A stretch of DNA of 44,027 nucleotides from Chloroflexota bacterium (lineage in GTDB: Bacteria; Chloroflexota; Dormibacteria; Dormibacterales; Dormibacteraceae). The position numbers were made by a program, and so were the translations under genes. Below are positions 28,267-36,990 of the stretch, piece after piece. The stretch lies in NCBI GenBank assembly GCA_005879985.1, contig VBIA01000162.1, positions 1 to 44,027 of the forward strand. The letters are read 5' to 3'. The notes beneath the pieces are model-generated. The model was not told the origin of the DNA. It did not search any database and was given only the letters and a program-made list of their open reading frames with translations. Positions within the stretch are counted from its first letter, which is position 1; each line of letters begins with the position of its first letter.

Positions 28267-29253
28267 ATGACTGGGCGCGAGAGGGTGGAGGCTGCGATCG
28301 CCCTCGGGCTCGGCGACCGGCCGCCGATGAGCGCGTGGGGCCACACCTTCAAAGAGGAGTGGACGCCCTCGGAGCTCGCGCGCGTTACTGTCGAGCGAGC
28401 GCGGAAGTTCGGCTGGGACTTCGTGAAGTTTCAACTTCGAGCGTCCTGCTTTGCGGAAGCGTTCGGCTCGGTGTATCACCCAAGCGGCCATCGCCTGAAG
28501 GCGCCGGTGCTGGAGCAGGTCGCGGTGCCTGACGTGGAGTCGTGGCAGAAGCTGGCGCTCGTCAACCCGAAGGCCCTGGACGACCAGGTCGAAGCGATAG
28601 GCCTCGTAGCGCGAGAGCTCGGTCCCGGCGTCCCGGTCATCCAGACCGTGTTCAGCCCGCTGACGGTGGCGGGCTACCTCGTTGGCCGTTCCAAGTCGCG
28701 CGTGATGCGCGACCTGCGCAAGCACGCCGAAGTGGTGGAGCCGGCGCTGCAGCGCATCGCCGACGTGCTCGTTGACTTCAGCGAGCGCTCGGTGGACGCC
28801 GGCGCCGCGGGCATCTTCTACGCCATCTCCGGATATGCCAGTCGCGACACCATGCCGGAGCAGGTTTACCGCGACCTCGTGCTGCCGCTCGACCTCAGCG
28901 TGCTCGAGCGCATGCCGAGTGGCGCGTGGTTCAACGTCGCGCATCTGTGCGGCTCCAACCTGCACTTCGGGCTGTCGCGCGACCTGCCGGCGCAGGCGAT
29001 CAGCTGGTCGGTGCACAACCAGGGCAACCCGATGCTGGTCGAAGGCCGGCGGATGAGCGGCAAGGCGGTGATGGGCGGGCTCGGCCAGCGCTCGACGCTG
29101 CTGTACGGCCCGCCGCCCGAGATCGAGGCCGAGGTACGGCGGGTGGTGGGCGAGACGGGCGGCCGCGGCCTGCTGGTAGCGCCAGGCTGCTCGGTGCCGC
29201 CGCGCGCCCGCGAGGCGAACCTGGCCGCGATGGCTGCCGCGATGGCTAAGTGA
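28267..29253 (+). CDS. Uroporphyrinogen decarboxylase (URO-D) family protein
   Basis: MTGRERVEAAIALGLGDRPPMSAWGHTF...LCGSNLHFGLSRDLPAQAISW...GRRMSGKAVMGGLGQRSTLLYGPP. Confidence 0.8.
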   Translation: MTGRERVEAAIALGLGDRPPMSAWGHTFKEEWTPSELARVTVERARKFGWDFVKFQLRASCFAEAFGSVYHPSGHRLKAPVLEQVAVPDVESWQKLALVNPKALDDQVEAIGLVARELGPGVPVIQTVFSPLTVAGYLVGRSKSRVMRDLRKHAEVVEPALQRIADVLVDFSERSVDAGAAGIFYAISGYASRDTMPEQVYRDLVLPLDLSVLERMPSGAWFNVAHLCGSNLHFGLSRDLPAQAISWSVHNQGNPMLVEGRRMSGKAVMGGLGQRSTLLYGPPPEIEAEVRRVVGETGGRGLLVAPGCSVPPRAREANLAAMAAAMAK

Positions 29254-29684
29254 GCCGGCCGGTCGCCGGGCTGGCCGAGATCGTGCTGTGGGTGCGCGAC
29301 ATGCAGGCCGCGCTCCATTTCTATGGGGATCTGTTCGGGCTCGAGCTCATATCGTCGCCGGAGCTGCCGAACAAGTTCCTTCGCGCGGGCCCGGGGGCGG
29401 ACGGAGTTCCGGAGATGATCGTGCTGATCCCGCATCCTGACCCGTCGGGGAGCTTTCCGCGCGAGAAGCCGAAGCGCGTTCTGCACCACATGGCGTTTCG
29501 GGTGACTGTCTCCGACTACGACGACCTGCAGCGCCGGTTCGAGGCTGAGGGGATCGAGGTTCGGGGAGGCGTCCACCCGGTGCTGAAAGGCGTTCGGACT
29601 TTCTACGTCGACGACCCAGACGGCAACGAGTGCGAATGTATAACCCAGGATCCCGGGAAGCCCGACGCGACGAAAACCGGCTAG
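29250..29684 (+). CDS. VOC (glyoxalase/bleomycin-resistance) family protein
   Basis: LAEIVLWVRDMQAALHFYGDLFGLELIS...HHMAFRV...DDPDGNECECI. Confidence 0.88.
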   Translation: MSRPVAGLAEIVLWVRDMQAALHFYGDLFGLELISSPELPNKFLRAGPGADGVPEMIVLIPHPDPSGSFPREKPKRVLHHMAFRVTVSDYDDLQRRFEAEGIEVRGGVHPVLKGVRTFYVDDPDGNECECITQDPGKPDATKTG

Positions 29685-29707
29685 GATCCTGCCCCTAGAA
29701 CAGCGGG

Positions 29708-29893
29708 ATGGGCAGCCGACGACTAAGAATCGCTATTGGCGGCGGCATCGGCGTTTTTGTTTTGATCGCGATTGCGTCGCTGGTATCAGGGAAGCTGCCT
29801 GCCGCCTTAGAGGTTCTAGGAGCGCTCCCGCCTGCGGTAATCGTTGGAGTTCTTGTCTACCTGCTGCTGCCCGTCTTCGAATCGCGTCGATAA
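29708..29893 (+). CDS. Small (61 aa) membrane protein
   Basis: MGSRRLRIAIGGGIGVFVLIAIASLVSGKLPAALEVLGALPPAVIVGVLVYLLLPVFESRR; two hydrophobic segments. Confidence 0.55.
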   Translation: MGSRRLRIAIGGGIGVFVLIAIASLVSGKLPAALEVLGALPPAVIVGVLVYLLLPVFESRR

Positions 29894-29907
29894 CGGTTCG
29901 CTTGGCG

Positions 29908-29970
29908 AAGACGGCTGTCCACAACCCGGACGGCAACGAGGTCGAGGTTGTCGCCCCCGGTAGAGGCTAG
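29908..29970 (+). pseudogene. VOC-family C-terminal remnant
   Basis: Translation ..KTAVHNPDGNEVEVVAPGRG* resembles the DDPDGNEcEci end of VOC proteins, with no N-terminal part upstream. Confidence 0.4.
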
Positions 29971-30557
29971 GGGACAGTGATCAGTGGGCTCTGGTTGTAT
30001 GTGTCGAAGTTCATCGTGAGCGCCGAATTGGGATCGGTGAACTGGATGTACACGATGTATCCGTCCGTCTCTCGAACCCAGATGTCGTACGTGCTTCCGT
30101 TCTCGGCCGTGCTCGCGTGCCAGGTCATCGTGCCGCCGATGACCTCTTCGCCGACGTACGTGGTCGGGGCGGTGGGGGAGATGGTCGATGTGTCGGGCAC
30201 GGACGTCCACTTGCCGTTGCCGGTTCGCGTGTAGGTCCGGCCCCCGATGACGACCTCCTGCACCGTGAGGTTGCCCGCCCTGGTGTTCGTCTGCACGGTG
30301 AGGTTCAACGACAGCGCGGTCGTCGGGCTCTTCTCGAGAACACCGTCACCCGTGATCGGGAAATGGTTGCCCTGTATCCCGAGCGTGCCCGTGGCCCGGA
30401 AATGGGCGTTCTGCATGTTCGAGTTGTCGACGGCGGCGCGCACTGTGGCGGCGGTGACAGGGCTCGGGCTCGGCACATTGGCGAAGAAGGCGCCGCCGCA
30501 TGCGGTGGTCAGGGCCAACAGGCCGAGCGGGACAGTCACCAAAGCTCGCCGAACCAT
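29967..30557 (-). CDS. LppX/LprG-like lipoprotein
   Basis: Lipobox LLALTTACGG; about 197-aa secreted domain. Confidence 0.7.
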   Translation of the reverse strand: MVRRALVTVPLGLLALTTACGGAFFANVPSPSPVTAATVRAAVDNSNMQNAHFRATGTLGIQGNHFPITGDGVLEKSPTTALSLNLTVQTNTRAGNLTVQEVVIGGRTYTRTGNGKWTSVPDTSTISPTAPTTYVGEEVIGGTMTWHASTAENGSTYDIWVRETDGYIVYIQFTDPNSALTMNFDTYNQSPLITVP

Positions 30558-30637
30558 GGGAGATCGGAAGCTACCACGGGGGCGCCGGATTTCAGCTCAC
30601 TTAACGGCTCCGCGGCCGGGTTTGAGCTCGATTCGGG

Positions 30638-31159
30638 CTAGGCGGTTTCGGTCTTTGGCGCCTCGGCCGGCTTGCGCGAGCCGAGCGCCACGGCCACTCC
30701 GAGGATCACCGCGATCGTGAGCACGATGAGCGTGGCGGGCTCGGGCAGGTGGATCCGCAGCGCCGCGTCGAGCGAAGCGTCACCGGGGCCGACGAGGGCC
30801 AGCGCCGCGATGGCGCCAAGGATCGAGAGATTGAACTCGTAACCGCCCTTGGTGACCCAGAAGCCCTTGGGCAGATGCACCAGCATGATCGCGACCAGCA
30901 TCGAAGCGGCGATCGCGGCGCAAGCGAGCGGTGTCAGCAAGCCGAGAATCAGCAGGGTGCCGCCGCCGAGCTCGCCGAACGCGGAGATAAGAGCCCATGC
31001 GCGTGGCGGGCGGATTCGCATCCTGGTCATGGCCTGCGTCCAGCCGGCGAGACCTGGCCCACCCCACCATCCAAAAACCTTCTGTGCGCCGTGGCCGAAA
31101 AGGATTCCGCCGATCGCGAAACGAAGAATCAACAGGCCCACAGCCACCATCACGTGCAC
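30638..31159 (-). CDS. DoxX-family membrane protein
   Basis: LLILRFAIGGILFGHGAQKVFGWWGGPGLAGWTQAM...SAFGELGGGTLLILGLLTPLACAAIAASMLVAI. Confidence 0.9.
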   Translation of the reverse strand: MHVMVAVGLLILRFAIGGILFGHGAQKVFGWWGGPGLAGWTQAMTRMRIRPPRAWALISAFGELGGGTLLILGLLTPLACAAIAASMLVAIMLVHLPKGFWVTKGGYEFNLSILGAIAALALVGPGDASLDAALRIHLPEPATLIVLTIAVILGVAVALGSRKPAEAPKTETA

Positions 31160-31254
31160 CTCCTGCTACCTCTGTCCAACCCCCGCTCGCCGAGACTTAG
31201 TCCCCGCCTAGACTCTTGATGCCTTCGGTGCGCGCGAGGCGCGCATGGTGCTGC

Positions 31255-31331
31255 GGGCCCGTAGCTCAGTTGGTTAGAGCGGCTGACTCATAATCAGCTG
31301 GTCGGTGGATCGAGGCCACCCGGGCCCACCA
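31255..31331 (+). tRNA. tRNA with CAU anticodon (elongator Met or Ile2-lysidine), CCA encoded
   Basis: Cloverleaf: GGGCCCG/CGGGCCC acceptor, GCTC..GAGC D-arm, GCTGA-CTCATAA-TCAGC anticodon arm, GGTGG-ATCGAGG-CCACC T-arm, discriminator A, CCA. G1-C72 excludes a bacterial initiator. Confidence 0.95.
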
Positions 31332-31338
31332 ACGACCC

Positions 31339-31394
31339 GTTTGGCGCCAAACCCGCGCCTGATACCGAAAGGAAGGGCCTGTTTGGCGCCAAAC
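31339..31394. repeat. Paired-palindrome intergenic element C (two copies of GTTTGGCGCCAAAC)
   Basis: 14-bp perfect palindromes at 31339-31352 and 31381-31394, 42-bp period, between tRNA and DedA gene. Confidence 0.85.
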
Positions 31395-31405
31395 GTGGCA
31401 ACAAG

Positions 31406-32005
31406 GTGCGGCAATTGACCGCCACACTCAGCAGCCTCGTCTCCCATTACGGCGTCCTGGCCGTGCTGCTCCTCATGGCCGCCGAGAGCTGCGGCATCCC
31501 ATTCCCCAGCGAGGTCATCATGCCCAGCGCCGGGGTGCTGGCCGCGACCGGCCACATGAACCTGGCCGAGGCGATCCTGGCGGGCGCCGCCGGCAACCTG
31601 CTCGGCTCGCTGGTCGCCTTCGCGCTGGCGGCGCGCTTCGGCGAGCCGCTGCTGCTCGGTCCAGGCCGATGGATCGGAATCCGCGCCCACCACCTCGAGC
31701 TCGCCGACGGATGGTTCCAGCGCTGGGGGTTATGGGCCGTGTTCTTGGGCCGCGTGCTGCCCGTGGTGCGCACGTACATCTCGTTCCCGGCCGGCCTCGC
31801 GCGCATCAACCTCGTGTGGTTCTCGGTGCTCACCTTTGTCGGCGCGCTGCCGTGGTGCGCGGCGCTTGCGCTGGTCGGTTACACGCTCGGCAAGAACTAC
31901 GACCGCGTCAGCGGGCCCATCCAGCTCGCTGCGGTCGTGATCGCCGTGCTGGTGGCGATGGTGGTCGTCGTCTGGTACTTGAGGGGTAGATCGACCGCTA
32001 GGTAA
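31406..32005 (+). CDS. DedA/SNARE-associated family membrane protein
   Basis: AESCGIPFPSEVIMPSAGVLA...LGSLVAFALAARFGEPLLLGPGRWIGI...FLGRVLPVVRTYISFPAGLARI. Confidence 0.9.
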   Translation: MRQLTATLSSLVSHYGVLAVLLLMAAESCGIPFPSEVIMPSAGVLAATGHMNLAEAILAGAAGNLLGSLVAFALAARFGEPLLLGPGRWIGIRAHHLELADGWFQRWGLWAVFLGRVLPVVRTYISFPAGLARINLVWFSVLTFVGALPWCAALALVGYTLGKNYDRVSGPIQLAAVVIAVLVAMVVVVWYLRGRSTAR

Positions 32006-33098
32006 ATCGCTGCAGCGCGAGGCGCGAGATGTCGCGGCGCGTGCCGCCTTCGAGCACGAGGTCGGCCGCGATGTCGCCCACGACGGGCGAGAACTTGAAG
32101 CCGTGACCCGAGCACGCGCTCAGGATCACCACGCGCTCCGACTCGGGGTGCACGCCGATCGCGAAGTGCTGGTCCGGCGTGTTGGTGTACAGGCACACGG
32201 CGCTCCGTGTCACGTGCCGCGTCACGCCGCGGAGATACTTCGTCACAAAAAGGCGCAGCGGGTCGAGGTCGGCGTCGGTCGCGGCCCGGCGCACGGTGGC
32301 CGGATCGACCGTCTCGCCGCCGTGATGCCGGGCCAGTTTGATCGTCCCGCCGTCCAGGGTGGGCAGTCCATAGACGTCGCCCTGCGGCGTCCCCTCGCGG
32401 ATCCACACCGGGAAGCGGTCGGGGCTGAACTCGTCGGCGCCCGACTGGATCGCAAGCCACACCAGCACCTGCCGCTCGACTTTGAGCGGAAGAAAAGGCA
32501 CGAGCTCGCTCATCCACGGTCCGGTGGCGATGACCGCCCCATCGAACATCTCGGACCCCTGCGCCGTCGCCACTTCGACGCCTCCGGATTTGGGCTCCAC
32601 GCGTGTCACCTGCGTGTTGCGCCGGACATTGAGCTCGCGCGTCATCGCCGACACGACCGCCTCGACGCGCAGGAATCCAGCCTGCGGATCAAACACCGCG
32701 ACCTCGCCGTCGCCCACGATGTGGCCGGGGTAGCGCCGGCGCAGCTCGGACGCATCGAGGACCTTGATCTCGAGGCCGTGCTCCTTCGCCGCCGCCTGCG
32801 AGGCGACCACCGCCTCCGAGTCGGGAGCACCGATCATCAGCAGCCCGGTCAGCGTGAGCAGCTGCTGCTTGGACTCCGCCTCCAGCTCGCGCCACATGCC
32901 GAACGTCTCTTTCAGCAGCGGCACGTACCAGGGACCTTCGAAGTACGCGGTGCGAGTCACGCGCGACTCACCGTGCGTCGAGCCGAGGTCGTGCGGCGGT
33001 GAATAGCGATCGAAGCAAACGACCTCGGCGCCGCGCTTCTGCAGTCGCCAACCTGTGGCGGCCCCCATCGCGCCGCAGCCGACGACCGCGATTCTCAT
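31998..33098 (-). CDS. FAD-dependent monomeric sarcosine/N-methyltryptophan oxidase family
   Basis: MRIAVVGCGAMGAATGWRLQKRGAEVVCFDRYSPPHDLGSTHGESRVTRTAYFEG...CLYTNTPDQHFAIGVHP...ACSGHGFKFSPVVGDIAADLV. Confidence 0.88.
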   Translation of the reverse strand: MRIAVVGCGAMGAATGWRLQKRGAEVVCFDRYSPPHDLGSTHGESRVTRTAYFEGPWYVPLLKETFGMWRELEAESKQQLLTLTGLLMIGAPDSEAVVASQAAAKEHGLEIKVLDASELRRRYPGHIVGDGEVAVFDPQAGFLRVEAVVSAMTRELNVRRNTQVTRVEPKSGGVEVATAQGSEMFDGAVIATGPWMSELVPFLPLKVERQVLVWLAIQSGADEFSPDRFPVWIREGTPQGDVYGLPTLDGGTIKLARHHGGETVDPATVRRAATDADLDPLRLFVTKYLRGVTRHVTRSAVCLYTNTPDQHFAIGVHPESERVVILSACSGHGFKFSPVVGDIAADLVLEGGTRRDISRLALQRFT

Positions 33099-33110
33099 GC
33101 TCGAATCCGT

Positions 33111-33350
33111 CTACTCAGGCGTCACCGTGGCGATCGGCTGGCCGGCCTTCACCGGGTCGCCTTCGCCGACGAGCAGCTCCTCAACGGTGCCGGTGACAGG
33201 TGAGGGAATCTCCGCGTTCACCTTGTCGGTGCGCGCCTCGACGATGGTCTCGCCCTCGACCACGTGATCGCCCTTTTTCTTGGTCCACGCGCCGATGACG
33301 ATGTCCTCGGCGCCCTGCAGGTCGGGCATCAGGATTTCAGTGACGCTCAC
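33111..33350 (-). CDS. Stand-alone 79-aa lipoyl/biotinyl-attachment domain protein
   Basis: MSVTEILMPDLQGAEDIVIGAWTKKKGDHVVEGETIVEARTDKVNAEIPSPVTGTVEELLVGEGDPVKAGQPIATVTPE; TDK(V/A) lipoylation-type hairpin. Confidence 0.88.
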   Translation of the reverse strand: MSVTEILMPDLQGAEDIVIGAWTKKKGDHVVEGETIVEARTDKVNAEIPSPVTGTVEELLVGEGDPVKAGQPIATVTPE

Positions 33351-33365
33351 GTGATCAATTCTGGG

Positions 33366-34952
33366 CTACGCCATCGAGACGACGTCCAGCAGCTCGTCGT
33401 CCCAGTAGTCGACGCGACCTTCGGGCATAAAGATGACCCGGCCGGGCTTGAGCGCGTCGACGAACTCTGTGTCATGGCTGACGATCACCATCGTCCCCGG
33501 CCACGCGGCCAGCGCCCGCGCCACGCCCACGCGCGACGGCGGATCCAGGTTGTTGGTCGGCTCGTCCAGCAGCAGCACGTTGTGACGGCCCGCCACCAGC
33601 TGTGCCAGGGCAAGCTTTGTCTTCTCGCCACCGGAGAGCGTGCCCGCGTCCTGGCGCGCGACGTCGCCGGTGAGCCCGAACATCCCAAGCAGCGCGCGCA
33701 GCACCGGCTCCTCTACGTCCGAGTGCTCGCGCATCTGCGTCAGCACCGGCACGCCCGCGCGAATTCCTTCGTGCTCCTGTGCGTAGTAGCCGAGCGACAC
33801 GGCGTGCCCGAGCCGGAATCTGCCCGCGCTCGGCTGCGATTCGCCGGCGAGTATGCGCAGCATGCTCGTCTTGCCCGCGCCGTTGAGGCCCATCACCAGC
33901 AGCCGCTGGCCACGCTCGACGTCGAACGAGACGTCGCGAAACACCAGCGGTCCGCCGTAGCCCTTGGCCAATCCTTCGACGCTCAGCGCGACGAGCCCGC
34001 TTCGCGGCGGATCTGGAAAGGAGATCTTCACCTTGCGCTCGCGCCGCGGCGCGCTCACCTGCTGCGCCTTCAGCCGGTCGACCCTTGCGAAGATCGCCTT
34101 GGCTGTGCGCGCCCGCTTTTCGGTCTGCCTGCGCATGACCTCCGCGAGCACGCTCAGGCGCTTGATCTCCGCCTGCTGGCGATGCGCCAGCGAGGTCAGG
34201 CGGGCCTCTGCCGCCTTGCGCGCGGCCTGGTACTGCGAGTAAGTGCCGCGGTACTCGACCATGCGACCGGCATCAAGATGCAGGACGCGCGTGATGGCCT
34301 CGTCCAGCAGGATCAGGTCGTGGCTGACCACGATGACCGCGCCGCGGTTCGTGCGCAGAAAGTCCATGAGCCACGCCTTGGCGTCGCTGTCGAGGTGGTT
34401 CGTCGGCTCGTCGAGCAGCAGCAGGTCGGCGTCGGCGAACAGCACGCGCGCGAGCTCGATCCTCCGCCGCTCTCCTCCGGACAGCACGCCCAGGGGAAGG
34501 TCGACGCGGCCTTCCTTCAGCCCCAGGCCGGCGGCGATGCGGCGGGCATCCGACTCGGCCGAGTAGCCGCCATCCAGCCGGTATCGCTCCTCAGCGTCGG
34601 AGAACCGCTGGACGTTGGCCAGCGACGCGTCCTTCTCCAGCAGCTCGTGCAGCTGGGCCAGCCTCTCGGCTGCGCGGTCGAGGCCGCGGCCGGACAGGAT
34701 GTGGGACAGCGCCGAGTGCGTCGCCTCTGTGCGCGGCTTGGGGTTCTGCGGCACGTATCCGAGGCTTCCGCGCCGAAGCACCAGGCCGGCGGTCGGGTCG
34801 TCCTCGCCCGCAAGCACCTTTAGCAGGCTCGTCTTGCCGGCGCCGTTGCGTCCGACCAGTCCGACCTTGTCGCCCGGCCCGACCGTGAAGTCGGCGCCGG
34901 TCAGGACCCGGCGCGCCGCGACATCGATGGCGAGGTTCCGAACCTGAAGCAC
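33366..34952 (-). CDS. ABC-F family ATPase
   Basis: Two Walker A (GRNGAGKTSL, GLNGAGKTSM), LSGGERRRIELARVL and LSGGEKTKLALAQL, DEPTNHLD/DEPTNNLD. Confidence 0.93.
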   Translation of the reverse strand: MLQVRNLAIDVAARRVLTGADFTVGPGDKVGLVGRNGAGKTSLLKVLAGEDDPTAGLVLRRGSLGYVPQNPKPRTEATHSALSHILSGRGLDRAAERLAQLHELLEKDASLANVQRFSDAEERYRLDGGYSAESDARRIAAGLGLKEGRVDLPLGVLSGGERRRIELARVLFADADLLLLDEPTNHLDSDAKAWLMDFLRTNRGAVIVVSHDLILLDEAITRVLHLDAGRMVEYRGTYSQYQAARKAAEARLTSLAHRQQAEIKRLSVLAEVMRRQTEKRARTAKAIFARVDRLKAQQVSAPRRERKVKISFPDPPRSGLVALSVEGLAKGYGGPLVFRDVSFDVERGQRLLVMGLNGAGKTSMLRILAGESQPSAGRFRLGHAVSLGYYAQEHEGIRAGVPVLTQMREHSDVEEPVLRALLGMFGLTGDVARQDAGTLSGGEKTKLALAQLVAGRHNVLLLDEPTNNLDPPSRVGVARALAAWPGTMVIVSHDTEFVDALKPGRVIFMPEGRVDYWDDELLDVVSMA

Positions 34953-34994
34953 CGGGCAATGTTACGTAGGCGGCCAACCGTCGTTTCGTGAGTC

Positions 34995-35873
34995 ATGAAA
35001 AAGCTGCTCATCGCCGCCGTCATCCTCGCCGCTGCCGTCGCTTGTGGCGAAGCATCGTCGAGCTCCCACCAGCCCCTATCCCTGTCCGAGGGTACTGCCA
35101 AGCAGGCCCCTGACAAGTCGACCGCCGCCCTCCCGCCGGGTCAGACGAGCTACGCGCCGAACCAGCCGGCCCCAACGCCGATCCAGGGTCCGCTCGTCAT
35201 CAGGCAGGCGCAGCTCACCGTCAGCGTCACGTCGGGCTCGTTTGAATCAAAGCTCACCGACGTGCGTCATCTCGTCGAGCTTGAGCAGGGCTTCATCGCC
35301 GGCACCGACGCCCAGGTGAACCCGCAGCTCTCCGATGACCGCATCCGCACGGGCGTGATCAGCTTCATGGTCCCGGCGAAGAACTTCGACGAGACGATCG
35401 ACGCGCTCGCGAAGCTCGGCAAGGTGCAGAACGAGCACATCAGCGGCCAGGACGTGAGCGCGCAATACGTCGACCTGCAGGCCCGACTCGCCAACGCGGA
35501 AGCGCAGCGCAACGCGATGGTCGCACTGCTGCAGAGGGCGCAGTCGGTGTCCGACATCATCGCGATCCAGAACCAGCTGGGTCAGATCACGCAGCAGATC
35601 GAGCAGCTGAAGGGACAGATCCAGTACCTCGATCACAACACCTCGTTCAGCACCGTCACCGTCAACATCGTCGAGGCCGGCGCGCCCGCGCCGACGGCAG
35701 CAAGCGACAACTGGGGCTTCGTCACGGCCATCAGCGACGCGGCGCACAACTTCGTGACCACCATCAACTACCTGATCACCGGCCTCGGCGCGATCGGCCC
35801 GGTGCTGGTGCTGCTGGCCCTCGCCTATTTCGTGTGGCGGCGGCTCGGAAGCCCGATGTGGCGGCGCGCTTAG
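34995..35873 (+). CDS. DUF4349-type lipoprotein
   Basis: Lipobox AAAVACGE; coiled coil ISGQDVSAQYVDLQARLANAEAQRNAMVALLQRAQSVSDIIAIQNQLGQITQQIEQLKGQIQYLD; C-terminal TM. Confidence 0.85.
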   Translation: MKKLLIAAVILAAAVACGEASSSSHQPLSLSEGTAKQAPDKSTAALPPGQTSYAPNQPAPTPIQGPLVIRQAQLTVSVTSGSFESKLTDVRHLVELEQGFIAGTDAQVNPQLSDDRIRTGVISFMVPAKNFDETIDALAKLGKVQNEHISGQDVSAQYVDLQARLANAEAQRNAMVALLQRAQSVSDIIAIQNQLGQITQQIEQLKGQIQYLDHNTSFSTVTVNIVEAGAPAPTAASDNWGFVTAISDAAHNFVTTINYLITGLGAIGPVLVLLALAYFVWRRLGSPMWRRA

Positions 35874-35963
35874 AGGGATTCCCGTACAGGGCCGAAACCG
35901 GTGTCGCGTCCAGTAACCTGCACGGGTAATGCCCGTGAACGGTGACCTGTCGAGGCTGGATTC

Positions 35964-36428
35964 GTGAGGCGAGCGATCGCACTGCTGATGCTGGTGACGG
36001 CGTCGGCGGTCGCTTGCGGCGGCGACTCTACGACCGCGGCGACGACGCCCACGCCGGCGGCAAGCCCGAGTCCGAGCCCGAGCCCAACCGGGCTGCAGTT
36101 CGCGCTGGGCGGGATCCACACAAGCGCGTCGGGAAAGATCATGGTGACCACGACGCCTACGTCGACGACCATCGAGCTGATGATCACGGGCCTGGCGGCG
36201 AACTCAACGCACGTCTCACACGTGCACTCCGGCAGCTGCCAGCAGCCGGGCGGAATCCTGTACGCGCTGAACCCGGTGGTGGCGGACGGCACCGGAGCTG
36301 CCGACGCGCGCACCACGATCCAGGCGAAATATCCGCCCGCCACCGGCCACTGGTACGTGGTGGTACACGCCGGGCCCGACATGCAGGGCAGCAACGCCAC
36401 GTACCTGATGTGTGGCAACTTGTTCTGA
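35964..36428 (+). CDS. CHRD-like secreted lipoprotein
   Basis: Lipobox ASAVACGG; STHVSHVHSGSC...GHWYVVVHAGPDMQGSNATYLMCGNLF. Confidence 0.65.
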   Translation: MRRAIALLMLVTASAVACGGDSTTAATTPTPAASPSPSPSPTGLQFALGGIHTSASGKIMVTTTPTSTTIELMITGLAANSTHVSHVHSGSCQQPGGILYALNPVVADGTGAADARTTIQAKYPPATGHWYVVVHAGPDMQGSNATYLMCGNLF

Positions 36429-36438
36429 GGGTCCTGGG

Positions 36439-36990
36439 GTGACCTCGGAGTCGAGGCCGCCCGATCCGGTGCCCGAGGGACCAGAGCAAGGCCAGGTCGT
36501 CGAGCTGCCCGCGGCGTCGCGGGTCGCGGATATCGCGATCGACGAGCTCGAGATGATCTACGCGTTCATCTACTCGCGCGTCGGCAACCGGGCGGACGCC
36601 GAGGACCTCACCCAGCAGGTGGCGATGAAGGCCATCCCGCGACTGCGCCAGGGCGCGCCGGCGAGCGCTGTCCGCGGGTACCTCTTTGCGACGGCGCGGT
36701 CGGTGCTCGGAGGCTTCTGGTCGACACGGCTAGGCCTCTCCGAGTCGGAGCTGCACGACGACCTTGCGATGGCCATGCCGCAGGCCGGCTACTCGGAGGA
36801 GTCGGTCGAGCGAGTGAGGCGGATCCTCGAGCAACTTTCGGACAACTACCGCCGCGTCCTCGAGCTGCGTTTCCTGCACGGGTATTCCCTCAAGGAAGTG
36901 GCGGTTGAGATGCGCTCCACGGTTGGAGCGGTGAAAGTCATGCAGCTGCGCGCGCTGCGCGCGGCGGCGAAGGTGCGCTTCGATGGGTGA
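36439..36990 (+). CDS. ECF-type RNA polymerase sigma factor
   Basis: IYAFIYSRVGNRADAEDLTQQVAMKAIPRL...LEQLSDNYRRVLELRFLHGYSLKEVAVEMRSTVGAVKVMQLRALRAA. Confidence 0.9.
   Translation: MTSESRPPDPVPEGPEQGQVVELPAASRVADIAIDELEMIYAFIYSRVGNRADAEDLTQQVAMKAIPRLRQGAPASAVRGYLFATARSVLGGFWSTRLGLSESELHDDLAMAMPQAGYSEESVERVRRILEQLSDNYRRVLELRFLHGYSLKEVAVEMRSTVGAVKVMQLRALRAAAKVRFDG

Noticed and set aside
26884-29253. 789-aa ORF on + strand
   Set aside because: Only the last 329 aa (from ATG 28267) is a real URO-D-family gene; the rest is antisense to glcD and the small coupled gene.
31229-31245. TGCGCGC-GAG-GCGCGCA hairpin before the tRNA
   Set aside because: Simple CG-alternating palindrome; common in this composition and no further support.
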